From NCBI GenBank assembly GCA_016721875.1, contig JADKHG010000014.1:248001-312000 (forward strand): a DNA stretch of 64,000 nucleotides. Direction: 5' to 3'. The translations under genes were made by a program, and so were the position numbers. This DNA comes from Sphingomonadales bacterium. GTDB lineage: Bacteria; Pseudomonadota; Alphaproteobacteria; Sphingomonadales; Sphingomonadaceae. The notes below the pieces were generated by a model. The model saw only the letters and a list, made by a program, of their open reading frames with translations, was not told the DNA's origin and ran no database searches. Below, in pieces: positions 1 through 9,903 of this stretch. Within the stretch, counting starts at the first letter, position 1, and every line of letters starts with the position of its first letter.

Positions 1-1
1 C

Positions 2-64
2 TTCTGCAGCTATGGCATCGGCGCCACCGCCTCGATGTGGCTGCTGCAGCGGGTGCTGCTGTGA
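2..64 (+). CDS. C-terminal end of an upstream protein (partial)
   Basis: The window opens inside a reading frame that ends with TGA at 62-64. Only about 20 residues are visible, ending in a hydrophobic WLLQRVLL tail, so it may be a membrane protein. The stop overlaps the GTG start of the next gene (GTGA), which implies translational coupling in one operon. The family cannot be named from this fragment. Confidence 0.4.
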   Translation, partial: FCSYGIGATASMWLLQRVLL

Positions 65-810
65 TCGAAACACTGACTGGCATCACGCTGCTGCAACTGG
101 CCACCATTTGGGGGATCGTTTTTGTGGCGGGCTTTGTCAGGGGGCTAACTGGCGTCGGTCTTGCAGTGGTACTGGTGCCACTCATCAACCTAGTCTTGCC
201 GCCCGAACGAACCGTACTCCTTGCCGTGCTGATCGGCTGCCTTGCAGGGCTGATGGGGTACAGGTCAGCGTGGCGCAATGTTGATCGCCCTTTGGTTCTA
301 ACGATCACCGTCGCGACAATCGCCGCGACTCCGCTCGGGTTGTTGCTTTTGTTCAGCACGCCTGAAGATGTGGCACGGCTGGCCATTGCTGCGATTGCCA
401 TGCTTGCGTTCATCGTGATGATCGCTCCTCGTGCGCCCCTTCCGCCGCAGGGTAAACTGCCTGCGATTCTGACAGGTTTACTTACCGGCTTGATTGGAGC
501 ATTCGCGGCCATCCCCGGCCCACCGGTAATTTTTTACTTCGTCCGCAAGGGCGTTCCAGCAGCGGTAACCCGCGATGCACTGATTGTGATATTCCTTTGG
601 GCACCCTTGGCCGTGGCGCTTTTGGCTCTGGCGCTCGGCAAGCTTGATTGGCGACTGGCAGGGCTTGCACTTGCATGCTTTTTGCCGCTGGCGGGCGGAA
701 ACGCGCTCGGCACTCGCTTTTTTGGCAAGGTTCCAGAGAGGCAATGGCGGGTTCTGGTTGTGGCGCTCATCGCAGTGTCAGCAATAGGTGCAGTGTTTCG
801 GATAGTGTAG
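61..810 (+). CDS. TauE/SafE family sulfite/anion exporter-like membrane protein
   Basis: The protein is about 249 aa and almost entirely hydrophobic. It has the family hallmark G-V-RGLTGVGLA near residues 20-30 and a mirrored, glycine/proline-rich GLIGAFAAIPGPPVIFYF segment about 125 residues later. This is the internal-repeat layout of TauE/SafE permeases. I place the start at GTG 61, which overlaps the preceding stop, rather than at the in-frame ATG at 37 inside the upstream gene. The family exports sulfite, sulfonates or small organic anions across the inner membrane; the substrate here is unknown. The flanking catabolic island would fit export or import of an organosulfur or organic acid, but that is inference. 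Confidence 0.85.
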   Translation: MIETLTGITLLQLATIWGIVFVAGFVRGLTGVGLAVVLVPLINLVLPPERTVLLAVLIGCLAGLMGYRSAWRNVDRPLVLTITVATIAATPLGLLLLFSTPEDVARLAIAAIAMLAFIVMIAPRAPLPPQGKLPAILTGLLTGLIGAFAAIPGPPVIFYFVRKGVPAAVTRDALIVIFLWAPLAVALLALALGKLDWRLAGLALACFLPLAGGNALGTRFFGKVPERQWRVLVVALIAVSAIGAVFRIV

Positions 811-1354
811 CCTTCGGGCAAGCGGAATGTGCATGTTATGCAAACTGCTCTCTCCCTAGAATTTTGCACGGTCATTCAAAAACGGAACCCTTGTCACCCC
901 AATTTTAGATTTAAGTCGGATATCCATTTCCAACCGTGATGGCTTGCCGATCGGAATCGTTGAAACGCGAACCCCGTGCGCTTCTAATGCTGACGGCGCC
1001 ACAAGTTCGATTCCCTGATTTGCGTTCCCGCTTAGTGGAGGGAGTTTGCGCAAATCAGGGCGACCGACCGCGAACGGCTTACAACATAAATCGCTTATTT
1101 TTACTGAGGACTTAGGTACGTCCCGAACTTGCTTTAGAATTGAGTTTTACACTCGTAGGGGTCACCAGCTTTGCTGCCATTTTTTAGACAGCATGATGGT
1201 CTTCCCTCAATATTTCCGCGCTAAACACTTTGGCGAAGCTCATTTGCTGTCGAAGCGTTCCCTCGTGGCTATCACCTAGGGGTCACTTGGGGTGTTGGCA
1301 TATGACTGGTTTCAGCAACCAGTAATTGAGGTGACGCTCGACAAATATGGGCAA
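811..1354. other. Gene-poor stretch, possible decayed coding remnant
   Basis: No convincing complete gene lies here. On the minus strand a frame from about 1053 to 856 reads with protein-like composition (contains GIELVAPSALEAHGV and PSRLEMDIRLKSK) but has no clear start and no family I recognise. It could be the C-terminal remnant of a regulator. The half from about 1080 to 1300 is more A+T-rich than its surroundings and shows no long frame. No inverted repeats or target-site duplications that would prove an insertion sequence were visible. Confidence 0.35.
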
Positions 1355-2263
1355 TCAACGATCAAATTTGGTGTTCGCCAAGTGCAGCCTGCCGGAACAA
1401 ACGCTGCAGCTTGGTTTCATGCGCAAGGCATGCCCTCCCTTCTCGTGGGTCAGCAACAGAGGTGGCCCCTTTGCGTCGGCGTACCAGCGATCACCCCATT
1501 GCAGGAGGGCGAGCAGAACCGGATAAAGATCGCGCCCCTTTTCGGTGAGGCGATATTCGAATCTATCCTGATGGCCTGAATAGGGCTTGGCATAAATGAT
1601 ACCCTGCTTCTGAAGCCGGTCGAGCCGGTCAGCCAATATGTTTGTGGCCATCAAAGAGTCGCGCTGGATGTCGTCGAATCGATGGATACCGGTAAAACAC
1701 GCGCGCACGACCAATGTCGCCCAGCGATCTCCGAACAAGCCAATCACCGAATCGACCATTGTCCGGTTCCCGCGCTTGGCAATTGCGGACGCTGTCTGTC
1801 GTCGGCGACGTCCATAAATTGGTGTCACCTGGCTTAGTCCGGGCCCGGGTGCCCAGGTCACTTCGCGCGGATCAATTTCCGCGCCGCAATGATCGCAGGC
1901 TGCGACCGGAACCATGGTCTGACCACATTCGCGATGGACCAGATTGATTGAAAAGCCGCGCTCACCCTCCTCCCAGTGGTGCTGCCAGCGCAGGATCATG
2001 AGGGCGACGGGAAACAGGTCACGGCCCTTTTCGGTCAGGCGATATCCTGACCTCCGCTCCGGCAATTTGGTCAGTACATCGGCCTCGACCAATTTTTCCA
2101 GCCGGTTGCTGATCACCGATCTTGCAACGCCGGTTTCCAGCACAAATTCATCAAAGCGGTGCTTGCCCAAAAACGCCTGTTCGAGAAGCAGCAGCACGGG
2201 CACGTCGCCAACAACCTCTAGCGCGCGCCAGATTGAACAGGCCCGGATCGTTTCGTGCTTCAC
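1355..2263 (-). CDS. Tandem-domain HxlR-family transcriptional regulator
   Basis: The 302-aa protein has two winged-helix HxlR domains in tandem (about residues 5-100 and 170-262). Each carries the HRFDE/HRFDD wing motif and a YRLTEKGRDL(F/Y)P helix. Each domain is followed by a metal-ribbon-like tail: H110-x2-CG then C123-x2-CG after the first, and H273...GGH then C286-x2-C after the second, where one expected cysteine is glycine. HxlR proteins are usually single-domain dimeric regulators, so this could bind DNA as an intramolecular pseudo-dimer. Its start overlaps the stop of the upstream hydrolase gene (ATGA), so it is the last gene of the minus-strand arm and probably regulates the surrounding catabolic genes. 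Confidence 0.85.
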   Translation of the reverse strand: MKHETIRACSIWRALEVVGDVPVLLLLEQAFLGKHRFDEFVLETGVARSVISNRLEKLVEADVLTKLPERRSGYRLTEKGRDLFPVALMILRWQHHWEEGERGFSINLVHRECGQTMVPVAACDHCGAEIDPREVTWAPGPGLSQVTPIYGRRRRQTASAIAKRGNRTMVDSVIGLFGDRWATLVVRACFTGIHRFDDIQRDSLMATNILADRLDRLQKQGIIYAKPYSGHQDRFEYRLTEKGRDLYPVLLALLQWGDRWYADAKGPPLLLTHEKGGHALRMKPSCSVCSGRLHLANTKFDR

Positions 2264-3554
2264 TTGGAGGTCAACAGCCTTTCTGCGACGGCGTGATAGG
2301 CGGGAAGCGAGATGGGATCAAAGCTGGCGTTGGTCGCTTTTGGGTTTGATGCAAATCGGGCGATGACCATTTCCGCTTTGGGATCGACATAAATTGTCTG
2401 GCCGTGAATGCCACGCGCAGAGAATGCTCCATGGGCGTTATGGGTCACCCACCATTGGCTTTTGTAGCTCCAGCCAGGCAGCAGCTTATATCCTGCCTTG
2501 GCGAAATCGGCCGGGCTCCCACGGAAGCAGGAACGATTTGCCTCCCATTGAAACGGCCATTGTTGCGGATCATCTCACCAAAGCGTGCCATATCGCGAAG
2601 TGTGAGGTTCAGGCCGCCTGCCGTGAATGGTGAGCCTGCGCTATCGACGATGATCGAGGCGTCATGCTCCATTCCCATTTTGGACCAGATGCGGTCGCTG
2701 AGCACTTCATGCGGTCGATTCCCGGTGATGCGGGCGATGAGCCAGCCAACAACTTCCGTGTTGACTGACTTATAGGTAAAGGCTTCGCCATGCGCGCCTT
2801 TCTTGGGCACTGTCGGCAAATAGTCGTAGGCGGCACGGGGGCCGGTATAGCCCGGAGGGGCCGGACCTGCGCCCACGGCCAGCGAGAATTTTGCAATGTC
2901 AGCATTGGGATCAGTATAGTCTTCCGAATAAGCCAGACCGGTCGTCATATCGAGCACTTGCCGGACCGTTGCATCGCCAAAGCCGCTATCGGCCAGTTCC
3001 GGAATATAGCGCGTGATCAGTGCTGCTTCGTCAAGCACACCATCCGCGATCATCATCTCAGCCAGCGTCCCAAAGTAGGATTTGGTGACCGAAAAAGCGA
3101 TATGCGGTTGATCAGGCCCCATCGCTCCGTTGTAACGCTCATATACAATCTTGCCTTTGTGCAGGATCAGAACGGCATCACCATAAACAGCGTCAAACGC
3201 CTCATCCCAGCGCATTATATCGCTGCGACCAAGTGGCGTGAAGGTCACTGCATCCAGATCGCTTCGCAGCTTCATTGGCAAGGGTGAGACCGGCCCGTTG
3301 CCGCGCGCTATGCGGCCTGTGGGGATGACTTCCTGGATATGCGCGAATGACCAGCGTGTCTTCGGAAACACAAAGAAACTGCCATCGCGAAATTGCACGC
3401 GTTTTTCAGGTGGCGGCGGGCTGCCCTGCATCCATCCCATTTTGGCGGGGTCGCTGTCGGCGGGACTTAAAGCAGTCTGTTGGGCCTGTGCCGAAGCACA
3501 GGCCAGCAAGAGTGCCATAGCCATGACACTGCGTCTCATCCTTATCACCTTCAT
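2260..3554 (-). pseudogene. Beta-lactamase-like serine hydrolase (NylB/class C type), frameshifted
   Basis: A signal peptide (residues 1-24) precedes a class C beta-lactamase/6-aminohexanoate-dimer hydrolase-type domain. The catalytic S155-V-T-K158 lies in AFSVTKSY, and the YKSVN motif follows about 110 residues later. The frame breaks at about 2511. Upstream it ends in QIVPASVGAR, while the C-terminal part (KLLPGWSYKSQWW and GIHGQTIYVDPKAE) continues in another frame to the stop at 2260. Restoring one G in a GG run on the coding strand joins both halves perfectly. The start overlaps the stop of the tannase-like gene and the stop overlaps the HxlR start, so all three form one tight operon. 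Likely a periplasmic esterase or amidase. A sequencing error and a true pseudogene are both possible. Confidence 0.8.
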
Positions 3555-5056
3555 TGGCCAACCAGCGGCGGCAAGGGATATGGCTGGTAACGGATTTTGG
3601 TGACGGTCAAACCACTACCCTGACGCTTGGAAGGTGATGCGAGAATCTGGTCTGGTGCCTTGCCGTGCTCCACCCAGTCTTCAATGGCCACAAGTGGATC
3701 AAATTCTTCCGGGGCACTGCTTGAGGGCAAAATCCAGCAATGACCGAGGCCCGGCGCTTCAAAGAAACGAAAAAATTTCTGCACCTTGGCTCTGCCACCC
3801 ATGCGCTTCATCACGCGCTCGTAATAGCTGATGGTCTGCCAGGGCACCACAAGCGGATCAGCCATGCCGTGCCACATGATGATCTTGCCGCCAGCCGCAC
3901 GAAATGCCGAAAGGTCGGTGTCTTTGGCATTCAGAAGGGCAAAGTCGCGGGCCAGACGCTGCGGATCGCGATCGAAATCAAAATTCTTTGCCGAGAAGCC
4001 GGGGTATTTCGGATCGGCCACGATGTAGCGGGTGAAACCATCGGCCATTTGCGTCCCAGCGGCATTGGATGGTTCGGGTAAATACCAAACGCGCCACTCG
4101 TCTTCGCTGCCAACAGGCATGCCGCCAATCAGCTTGCGGCCCCTACTATCTTTGGGGCCTTCATGCCATTGGCGCACCACTTGCTTTTCCTCCGCCGTCA
4201 GGCAATCTGCGGGGGATGATGTTCCGCCTTCATTTGCGGGGCAAGTGCGAATTCGGGCATAGTCGATTTTGCAGGAAGAGGGTCGAGCTATAAGTCCGTC
4301 AACCTTGCCGTCCAGACCATCGCACTGACCATTCAGAGACTCAATCAGGAATGGCAGCTTACGCGCAAAATCAGGTCCGAGAATTGGTGCTTGTCCATCA
4401 CGGTTGGTTCTCAGCTTCCAAGCGCCAAAAGCACTCCCGACCTGCGTGAAGTCAGCCGGAGGGCAGCCGATGATGATGCCATTGAAGAGCGTCGGATAGC
4501 GTTGCGCAGCAACCAATCCGACACGACCACCATTGGAGCACCCCACCAGATATCGGTAGCGAGGAGCCTGCCCATAATAGGTTGTTGCGATGGTAATTCC
4601 CGCTGCGTAGGCTAGCGGAATCCAGCGGTGGGCGTATAGCTCCAGCGCCTCACGGTTGCCGAGCGCCCAACTGGCATCATTGGCCGACGCTCTCTGATGC
4701 CCGCTATCAGTATGGATAGCGGCACAGCCGCGCCGCGTGGCTTCCGCGATACCATTGGCGAAGCCTGGCACATCGGGGTTTATGATGCCGCAATAGCCGC
4801 CACATCCGGCCTGATAGAATTTGCCGTTCCAGCCGGAAAGCGGCAGCCGCATCTCGAAGCCGATGCTGGGTTTGATCGTGCCTTTGACGCGACAATAGGC
4901 GGGCATATCGCCTTTGGATTCGACCGTTTTTGCTTCGATCGATTCGAAAGTTGCAGCGTCGAGGCGACCGGCAAGCGATTGGCAGGCATTAGCATGCACA
5001 GCCGTCTCCGGGGCTGAACCTGTTGCCATCGCAACTGCGGCAAAAAGTACCAGCAT
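3551..5056 (-). CDS. Tannase/feruloyl esterase family protein
   Basis: The 501-aa secreted esterase has a signal peptide at about residues 1-23. The catalytic nucleophile S174 sits in GCSNGGR and is preceded by C173. An acidic residue (GMADPLVV) and a histidine-cysteine pair (GLGHCW) follow, giving the CS-D-HC arrangement of the tannase family, in which the two cysteines form a disulfide next to the triad. Members hydrolyse gallate, ferulate, chlorogenate or mono-hydroxyethyl terephthalate esters. Its place between a TonB receptor and a second hydrolase suggests that it releases a phenolic acid from an ester in the periplasm. The length is close to the family's usual 500-550 aa and the frame is intact. 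Confidence 0.9.
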   Translation of the reverse strand: MLVLFAAVAMATGSAPETAVHANACQSLAGRLDAATFESIEAKTVESKGDMPAYCRVKGTIKPSIGFEMRLPLSGWNGKFYQAGCGGYCGIINPDVPGFANGIAEATRRGCAAIHTDSGHQRASANDASWALGNREALELYAHRWIPLAYAAGITIATTYYGQAPRYRYLVGCSNGGRVGLVAAQRYPTLFNGIIIGCPPADFTQVGSAFGAWKLRTNRDGQAPILGPDFARKLPFLIESLNGQCDGLDGKVDGLIARPSSCKIDYARIRTCPANEGGTSSPADCLTAEEKQVVRQWHEGPKDSRGRKLIGGMPVGSEDEWRVWYLPEPSNAAGTQMADGFTRYIVADPKYPGFSAKNFDFDRDPQRLARDFALLNAKDTDLSAFRAAGGKIIMWHGMADPLVVPWQTISYYERVMKRMGGRAKVQKFFRFFEAPGLGHCWILPSSSAPEEFDPLVAIEDWVEHGKAPDQILASPSKRQGSGLTVTKIRYQPYPLPPLVGQ

Positions 5057-5117
5057 CGCTAACTCTTTCCTCTTAAGGAACGGAGCCGGACATTACCATC
5101 CGGCTCCGCCTTTATGA

Positions 5118-7314
5118 TCAGAACTTCAAACTTGCTTGCAATGCAATGTTACGTGGCCGGTCGAAGATGCCGGTATTTGCAACCCCGGTGTTTCCGGTCA
5201 GTGTCGTTGCCAGCGGCAGCGCACCCGAGGTGAGGATGATGCGCTTGTTGGTCAGGTTGCGGCCGACAAGCGCGATCTGCCAGCCATCGTCGATCGTTCC
5301 CAAAGACAGACGAGCACCGATCTTGGTATAGCCCTTCTGGAAGGTCGAACTGTCAAGGACATTGGCGCTGGTCTGGTAGCGGCTTGAGAAATCAGCGTTG
5401 ACGTTAAGCGCGATTTGCAGATTGTCGCCCATCGGATAGTCGAAATCCGCTGCCAAATTGCCGGTCCATTTGGGAGCCAGGGTAGCCCTTGTGCCCGAAT
5501 AGTCACAGAAATTGCCGGGCTGGACATTGGGTGCCTGGCCGAACGGACATTGCCCACGCAGATAGTCGGTATATTTGAAGTCCAGATATCCGACAGAGCC
5601 ACTGAGCAGGACATGGTCGCCAAGCGCGACCCGGCCTTCAGCCTCAACGCCGCTCACCTTCGCCGCTGATGCATTGTCCACGTTGAAACCGATGCCGCCA
5701 TCAAAGGTCGACGTCTGAAGATCCTTATATTTTGTGTTGTAATAGTTGATGGCAAAACTGAGGTTGCGGCTCTTATATTTCAGGCCAACTTCGTAATTGT
5801 CCGCCTTTTCCGGCCGGAACTGGAAAGCGCCGGGAAAGCCGGGAGTGGTGGGCAACGAGTTGGAGCGGATATCGAACCCGCCTGCCTTCGCGCCCTTGGC
5901 ATAAGATGCGTAGGCCATCAGCTCGGGGGTGAGGTCATACTGGATGTTCGCCATCGGCGTCGTCACGTTTTCGGTAAACTCGCCGCTGATCGAATGCTCA
6001 ACCACACGCACTGCACCCCACACCGCCCTGACAATGTTGATTGGGGTCAAATTGGTAGGCCCCGCCAAGATAGCGAGATCGCGCTTGCCCGATTTGTTTT
6101 CGTGATTGTAGCGCACGCCCGCGGTGACCCGCAATTGCTCGGTCAAGGCATAGGTACCCTGTACGAAGCCCGACCAGAGATCCGACGTTTGCCGGAACTG
6201 GCGTTCACTGCGAGAATCACCCAAGGGCCGAAATCCGGCGAATGGACCGGCCAGTGTTTTGAAAAAGTCTCCAAAGACAACGGTATCGCGCGCTGCCAAT
6301 TTGGATGTCTGGTAATATATGCCCGCCAGATAGGTGAATGGCCTGTCGCTGGGCGAGGTCAGGCGAATTTCCTGCGACAGCTGGTCATAGGTCTCGCCCT
6401 GATTGGTGCCGTCGAGAATCTTCAAGGCCGTGTAGTCGACATCGAGTATTTCGCGTGATTTGTAATGTGCGTAACCGGAGATCAGGTTGACGGTGTGTGC
6501 GCCGGCCTCAATCGCAACGTCGAGCGTGGAATTGAATATCTTGGTCCGGCTGTCAAAGCCGCCGTTTTGCGAGCGGCCATCCAAGACGGTATCAACCGTC
6601 GTGAAGAAGGGCGAAGCGCTGTAGGTTCCGCGCGGCAACAGGTTTTCGCGCGCCTGGCCCAGAACATCGAAATCGGCATGCTCGACCTTCAGCGACGCAG
6701 TCACGGGGCCATCGTTGCCGAGGCTGAACGTTCCACGGAAGAATTTGGTATCGACCTTCGGTTCGTTGCGATTGAGCGTTGTATTGAAGATATAGCCACC
6801 CTGCTTGCGGTAATAGCCGACCAGCCGCACCCCAGCCATATCGCCGAGTGGCGCATTGACCACACCGGTCAATTGGGTTTCCTTGTGGTTGAATTCGTAA
6901 GAACCGGTGAGTGATCCTCCGAAATCATCGGTTGGCTTGTTGTTGATGATGCTGATCGCGGCCATAATAGATGCCGTCGACGAACATCGCCGCCGATTGC
7001 TCGAAGCCCTTGTTGTCGCCCGATGAAATGCCGCGAACAACAATCCGGTTGGCAATGCCAGTCTGCGTGATGCGCAGGTTTGGCACGCTGGCAGAAAGCT
7101 GCTCAAGATTTGCAGTACCCTTTTCGGCAATCGCCTCCCCCGCGACGGCAGAGATGGAAATCGGAACGCGCGAAAGGCCTTCCTCGCGCTTCTGGGCGGT
7201 AACGACAATCTCTTCCAGGCCACCCTCTTCCTCTGTCGCAGCATCCTGCGCCCAGGCCGCTGTTGGGGCAACCAACATCGTTGTGGCCATCATTCCAAGA
7301 ACCGATTTTTTCAT
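5118..7314 (-). pseudogene. TonB-dependent receptor with a plug-domain deletion
   Basis: Start ATG 7314 has a GGGAGG ribosome-binding site. A signal peptide ends at about residue 23, followed by the TonB-box/plug start EEIVVTAQKRE and plug motifs to MFVDGIYYG. At about 6963 the frame jumps to AISIINNKPTDD, and the beta-barrel then runs intact to the C-terminal ...ALQASLKF. Relatives carry about 30 residues between these points, including the conserved V-x-V-x-KGPQ strand, so roughly 90-110 bp plus the reading frame are lost. GGCCGC occurs at the junction and would allow a deletion between short repeats. The family imports siderophores and also sugars, aromatics and other substrates in sphingomonads. 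It heads the minus-strand catabolic arm. Confidence 0.85.
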
Positions 7315-7453
7315 ATCATCCTCCCATAAAATGCGATGCGTATCCAATCTTGAAACCGCCTCTCCTGTTCCAAAATCACATCTGGCAAAGTATGACTATA
7401 CAAGTGGGTATCTTTATGCAAGCTATGGTTGAAACGAAAGGCCCTGACTCGCA
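7315..7453. promoter_or_regulatory. Divergent promoter region between the two catabolic arms
   Basis: These 139 bases separate the divergent TonB receptor and nitronate monooxygenase genes, so promoters for both arms must lie here or inside the genes. The stretch is A+T-richer than its flanks. I could not identify a clear -35/-10 pair or a strong operator palindrome by eye. The tandem HxlR regulator at 1355-2263 is the obvious candidate to bind here (inference). Confidence 0.4.
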
Positions 7454-8401
7454 ATGCGCTTGCCTAGACAGCTATCAAATAATCTTGTCCTTCCAGCAAT
7501 CGGGGCGCCAATGTTCCTGATTTCAGGTCCGGAGATGGTGATTGCACAGGCCAAGGCAGGCATCATCGGCAGCTTCCCCACGCCCAATGCGCGGACACCT
7601 GAGATACTCGATGACTGGATGCGGCAGATAAGCGAGGCGTTGGCAGGTGACCCTGCGGCCGCCAATTGGGCGGCCAATCTGGTGGTGCATCCCTCCAATG
7701 ATCGCCTGCCCGCTGATCTGGAGTGCGTGCTGCGGCATAAACCACCGCTTGTCATCACCGCGCTGGGCTCGCCGGGCCGGATTGTGGACGCGATCCATAG
7801 CTATGACGGGCTCGTATTTGCCGATGTCAATTCGGTCGGCTTTGCGCGCAAGGCTGCCGCTTCGGGGGTTGATGGTCTGGTGCTTGTGGCTTCGGGTGCT
7901 GGAGGCCATACCGGCCAGACCGCCGGCTTCGCCTTTGTCGAGGAGGTGCGCCAGTTCTGGGATGGTCCGATCGTGCTGGGCGGCGCTATTTCCACCGGAC
8001 AGGCTGTGCGCGCGGCGGAAGTGCTGGGGGCTGACCTCGCCTATGTCGGCACCGCGCTGATTGCATGCGCGGAAAGCATGGCGGACCCTGCCTATAAGGA
8101 TATGGTTGTTGGTGCCGGGGCGGAGGATATCGTGCCGTCCAAGGGCATCACCGGGGTGACCGCCAATTGGCTGCGCGCCAGCCTGATCGCAGCAGGTCAT
8201 GATCCTTCGCAAATGGATGAGGGCAAGAAGCCCGATTTTGCCAACGCGCAGGATGACGCCAAGGCGTGGAAAAATGTCTGGTCGGCCGGGCAGGGTGTAG
8301 GCGCGGTTCGCGCCATCGAACCGGTCGCGCAAATTGTTGCGCGGTTGAAATCGGAATATGATGCGGCATGCAATCTGCCGCGCTTTGATGTGAAGGAGTA
8401 A
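7454..8401 (+). CDS. Nitronate monooxygenase (2-nitropropane dioxygenase family)
   Basis: The 315-aa flavoprotein has a TIM-barrel fold. The N-terminal IGAPMFLISGPE binds the FMN phosphate side, and GAGGHTGQTAGFAF carries the His thought to act as catalytic base. ISTGQAVRAAEVLGADLAYVGT closes the FMN site. The family oxidises alkyl nitronates, but many members in degradation clusters have undefined oxidase or enoyl-reductase-like roles. It is the first gene of the plus-strand arm, 4 bases before the carotenoid-type oxygenase, so the two are probably co-translated. The role in this pathway is not deducible from sequence alone. Confidence 0.88.
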   Translation: MRLPRQLSNNLVLPAIGAPMFLISGPEMVIAQAKAGIIGSFPTPNARTPEILDDWMRQISEALAGDPAAANWAANLVVHPSNDRLPADLECVLRHKPPLVITALGSPGRIVDAIHSYDGLVFADVNSVGFARKAAASGVDGLVLVASGAGGHTGQTAGFAFVEEVRQFWDGPIVLGGAISTGQAVRAAEVLGADLAYVGTALIACAESMADPAYKDMVVGAGAEDIVPSKGITGVTANWLRASLIAAGHDPSQMDEGKKPDFANAQDDAKAWKNVWSAGQGVGAVRAIEPVAQIVARLKSEYDAACNLPRFDVKE

Positions 8402-8405
8402 AGCC

Positions 8406-9902
8406 ATGACAATCGAACTCGTCGGCAAAGTCCGGTCAACGCTAAAGTCTACCGACCATCCCTATATGCAGGGGGCGTGGAAGCCGACCTTCAACGAATG
8501 GAATGCCATTTTCGCCAATGGTGACGCGGAAGTGATCGGCACCATCCCCGACGACATAGACGGCGTTTATGTGCGCACCGGCGAAGTTCCAGTGCATGAG
8601 CCGATCGGCCGCTATCATCCCTTCGACGGCGATGGCTTTATCCATAGCATCAGCTTCAAGGGCGGCAGGGCAAGCTATCGCAGCCGCTTTGTCCGTACCA
8701 AGGGATTTCAGGCCGAACAGGAAGCGGGCAAGGCATTGTGGGCGGGGCTGATGGAGCCGCCGCACAAGTCAACACGCCCGGGTTGGGGTGCGCAGGAATG
8801 GCTGAAGGATAGCAGTTCCACTGATGTTGTTGTCCATGCAGGCAAGATCCTTTCGACCTTTTACCAGTGCGGCGAAGGCTATCGGCTTGATCCTTTCACG
8901 CTCGAACAATTTGGCACCGAAAGCTGGGTACCACTCGACGGAATTTCGGCACACACCAAGGTTGATGAGGCGACCGGCGAATTGCTGTTCTTCAACTATT
9001 CGAAGCATGCGCCCTATATGCATTATGGCGTTGTGGGGCCGGATAATAAGCTGAAGCATTATATCCCCGTTCCGCTCGCCGGCCCGCGCCTGCCGCACGA
9101 TATGGCGTTCACCAAAAACTACGCCATTGTCAACGATATGCCGCTCTACTGGAACCCTGATCTGCTCGAACGCAGGTTGCATGTGGTAGAGTTCCACCCC
9201 GACCAAAAGACCCGCTTTGGTATCATTCCGCGCATGGGCCAGCCCGAAGACATTCGCTGGTTCGAGGCCGAGCCGACTTATACGCTTCACTGGCTGAACG
9301 CGTGGGAAGAAGGCGACGAGATCATTCTCGACGGCTATTATCAGGAAGAGCCACAGCCCAAATCGCATCCCGATGCACCTGAGGGGCTGGAGCGGATGAT
9401 GGCCTATCTTTCGCAAGGGTTGATGAAGCCCAAGCTCCACCGCTGGCGCTTCAACCTCAAGACCGGCACGACCAGCGAAGAGCGGCTCGATGACCGCATA
9501 TTGGAATTCGGCATGTTCAATCAGAAATATGCAGGGCGCAAATATCGCTATGCCTATTCGGCGGTGCCGGAGCCTTACTGGTTCCTGTTCACCGGTTTGA
9601 TCAAGCATGATCTGGAAACGGGGACGAGCGAGGAAATCAACTTTGGCCCCGGCCGCTATGGCAGCGAAACACCGTTTGCCCCGCGCATCAACGCCAAGGA
9701 TGAAGATGACGGCTATCTCGTCTCGTTTATTGCCGATGTCGAGAATGACCGCAGCGAATGCGTGTTGATCGACGCAAAGAATTTCAGCGCTGGGCCAGTG
9801 TGCCGGATCATCCTGCCCGAACGTTTCTGTTCGGGCACCCATTCGGTCTGGGCCAATGGCGATGATATCGGCATGCCACCCAACAGTGTGCTTGCGGCCT
9901 GA
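8406..9902 (+). CDS. Carotenoid-cleavage/lignostilbene-type dioxygenase
   Basis: The 498-aa non-heme iron oxygenase shows the retinal pigment epithelium membrane protein family pattern. Four iron-binding histidines appear in order: ISAHTK, LPHDMAFT, LHWLNAWEEGD and the C-terminal GTHSVW. It also has the typical N-terminal GVYVRTG and HPFDGDGF boxes. Bacterial members cleave stilbenes (lignostilbene dioxygenases), isoeugenol-type side chains or apocarotenoids at a C=C bond. The downstream CoA ligase, thiolases and aldehyde dehydrogenase fit a product that is an aromatic or alkenyl aldehyde or acid. The substrate is unknown, but the linked tannase-like esterase points to a plant phenolic. The frame is intact. 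Confidence 0.9.
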   Translation: MTIELVGKVRSTLKSTDHPYMQGAWKPTFNEWNAIFANGDAEVIGTIPDDIDGVYVRTGEVPVHEPIGRYHPFDGDGFIHSISFKGGRASYRSRFVRTKGFQAEQEAGKALWAGLMEPPHKSTRPGWGAQEWLKDSSSTDVVVHAGKILSTFYQCGEGYRLDPFTLEQFGTESWVPLDGISAHTKVDEATGELLFFNYSKHAPYMHYGVVGPDNKLKHYIPVPLAGPRLPHDMAFTKNYAIVNDMPLYWNPDLLERRLHVVEFHPDQKTRFGIIPRMGQPEDIRWFEAEPTYTLHWLNAWEEGDEIILDGYYQEEPQPKSHPDAPEGLERMMAYLSQGLMKPKLHRWRFNLKTGTTSEERLDDRILEFGMFNQKYAGRKYRYAYSAVPEPYWFLFTGLIKHDLETGTSEEINFGPGRYGSETPFAPRINAKDEDDGYLVSFIADVENDRSECVLIDAKNFSAGPVCRIILPERFCSGTHSVWANGDDIGMPPNSVLAA

Positions 9903-9903
9903 G

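Noticed and set aside
811..1354. Insertion sequence remnant
   Set aside because: No terminal inverted repeats, target duplications or transposase motifs could be seen, so only a generic gene-poor stretch is reported.
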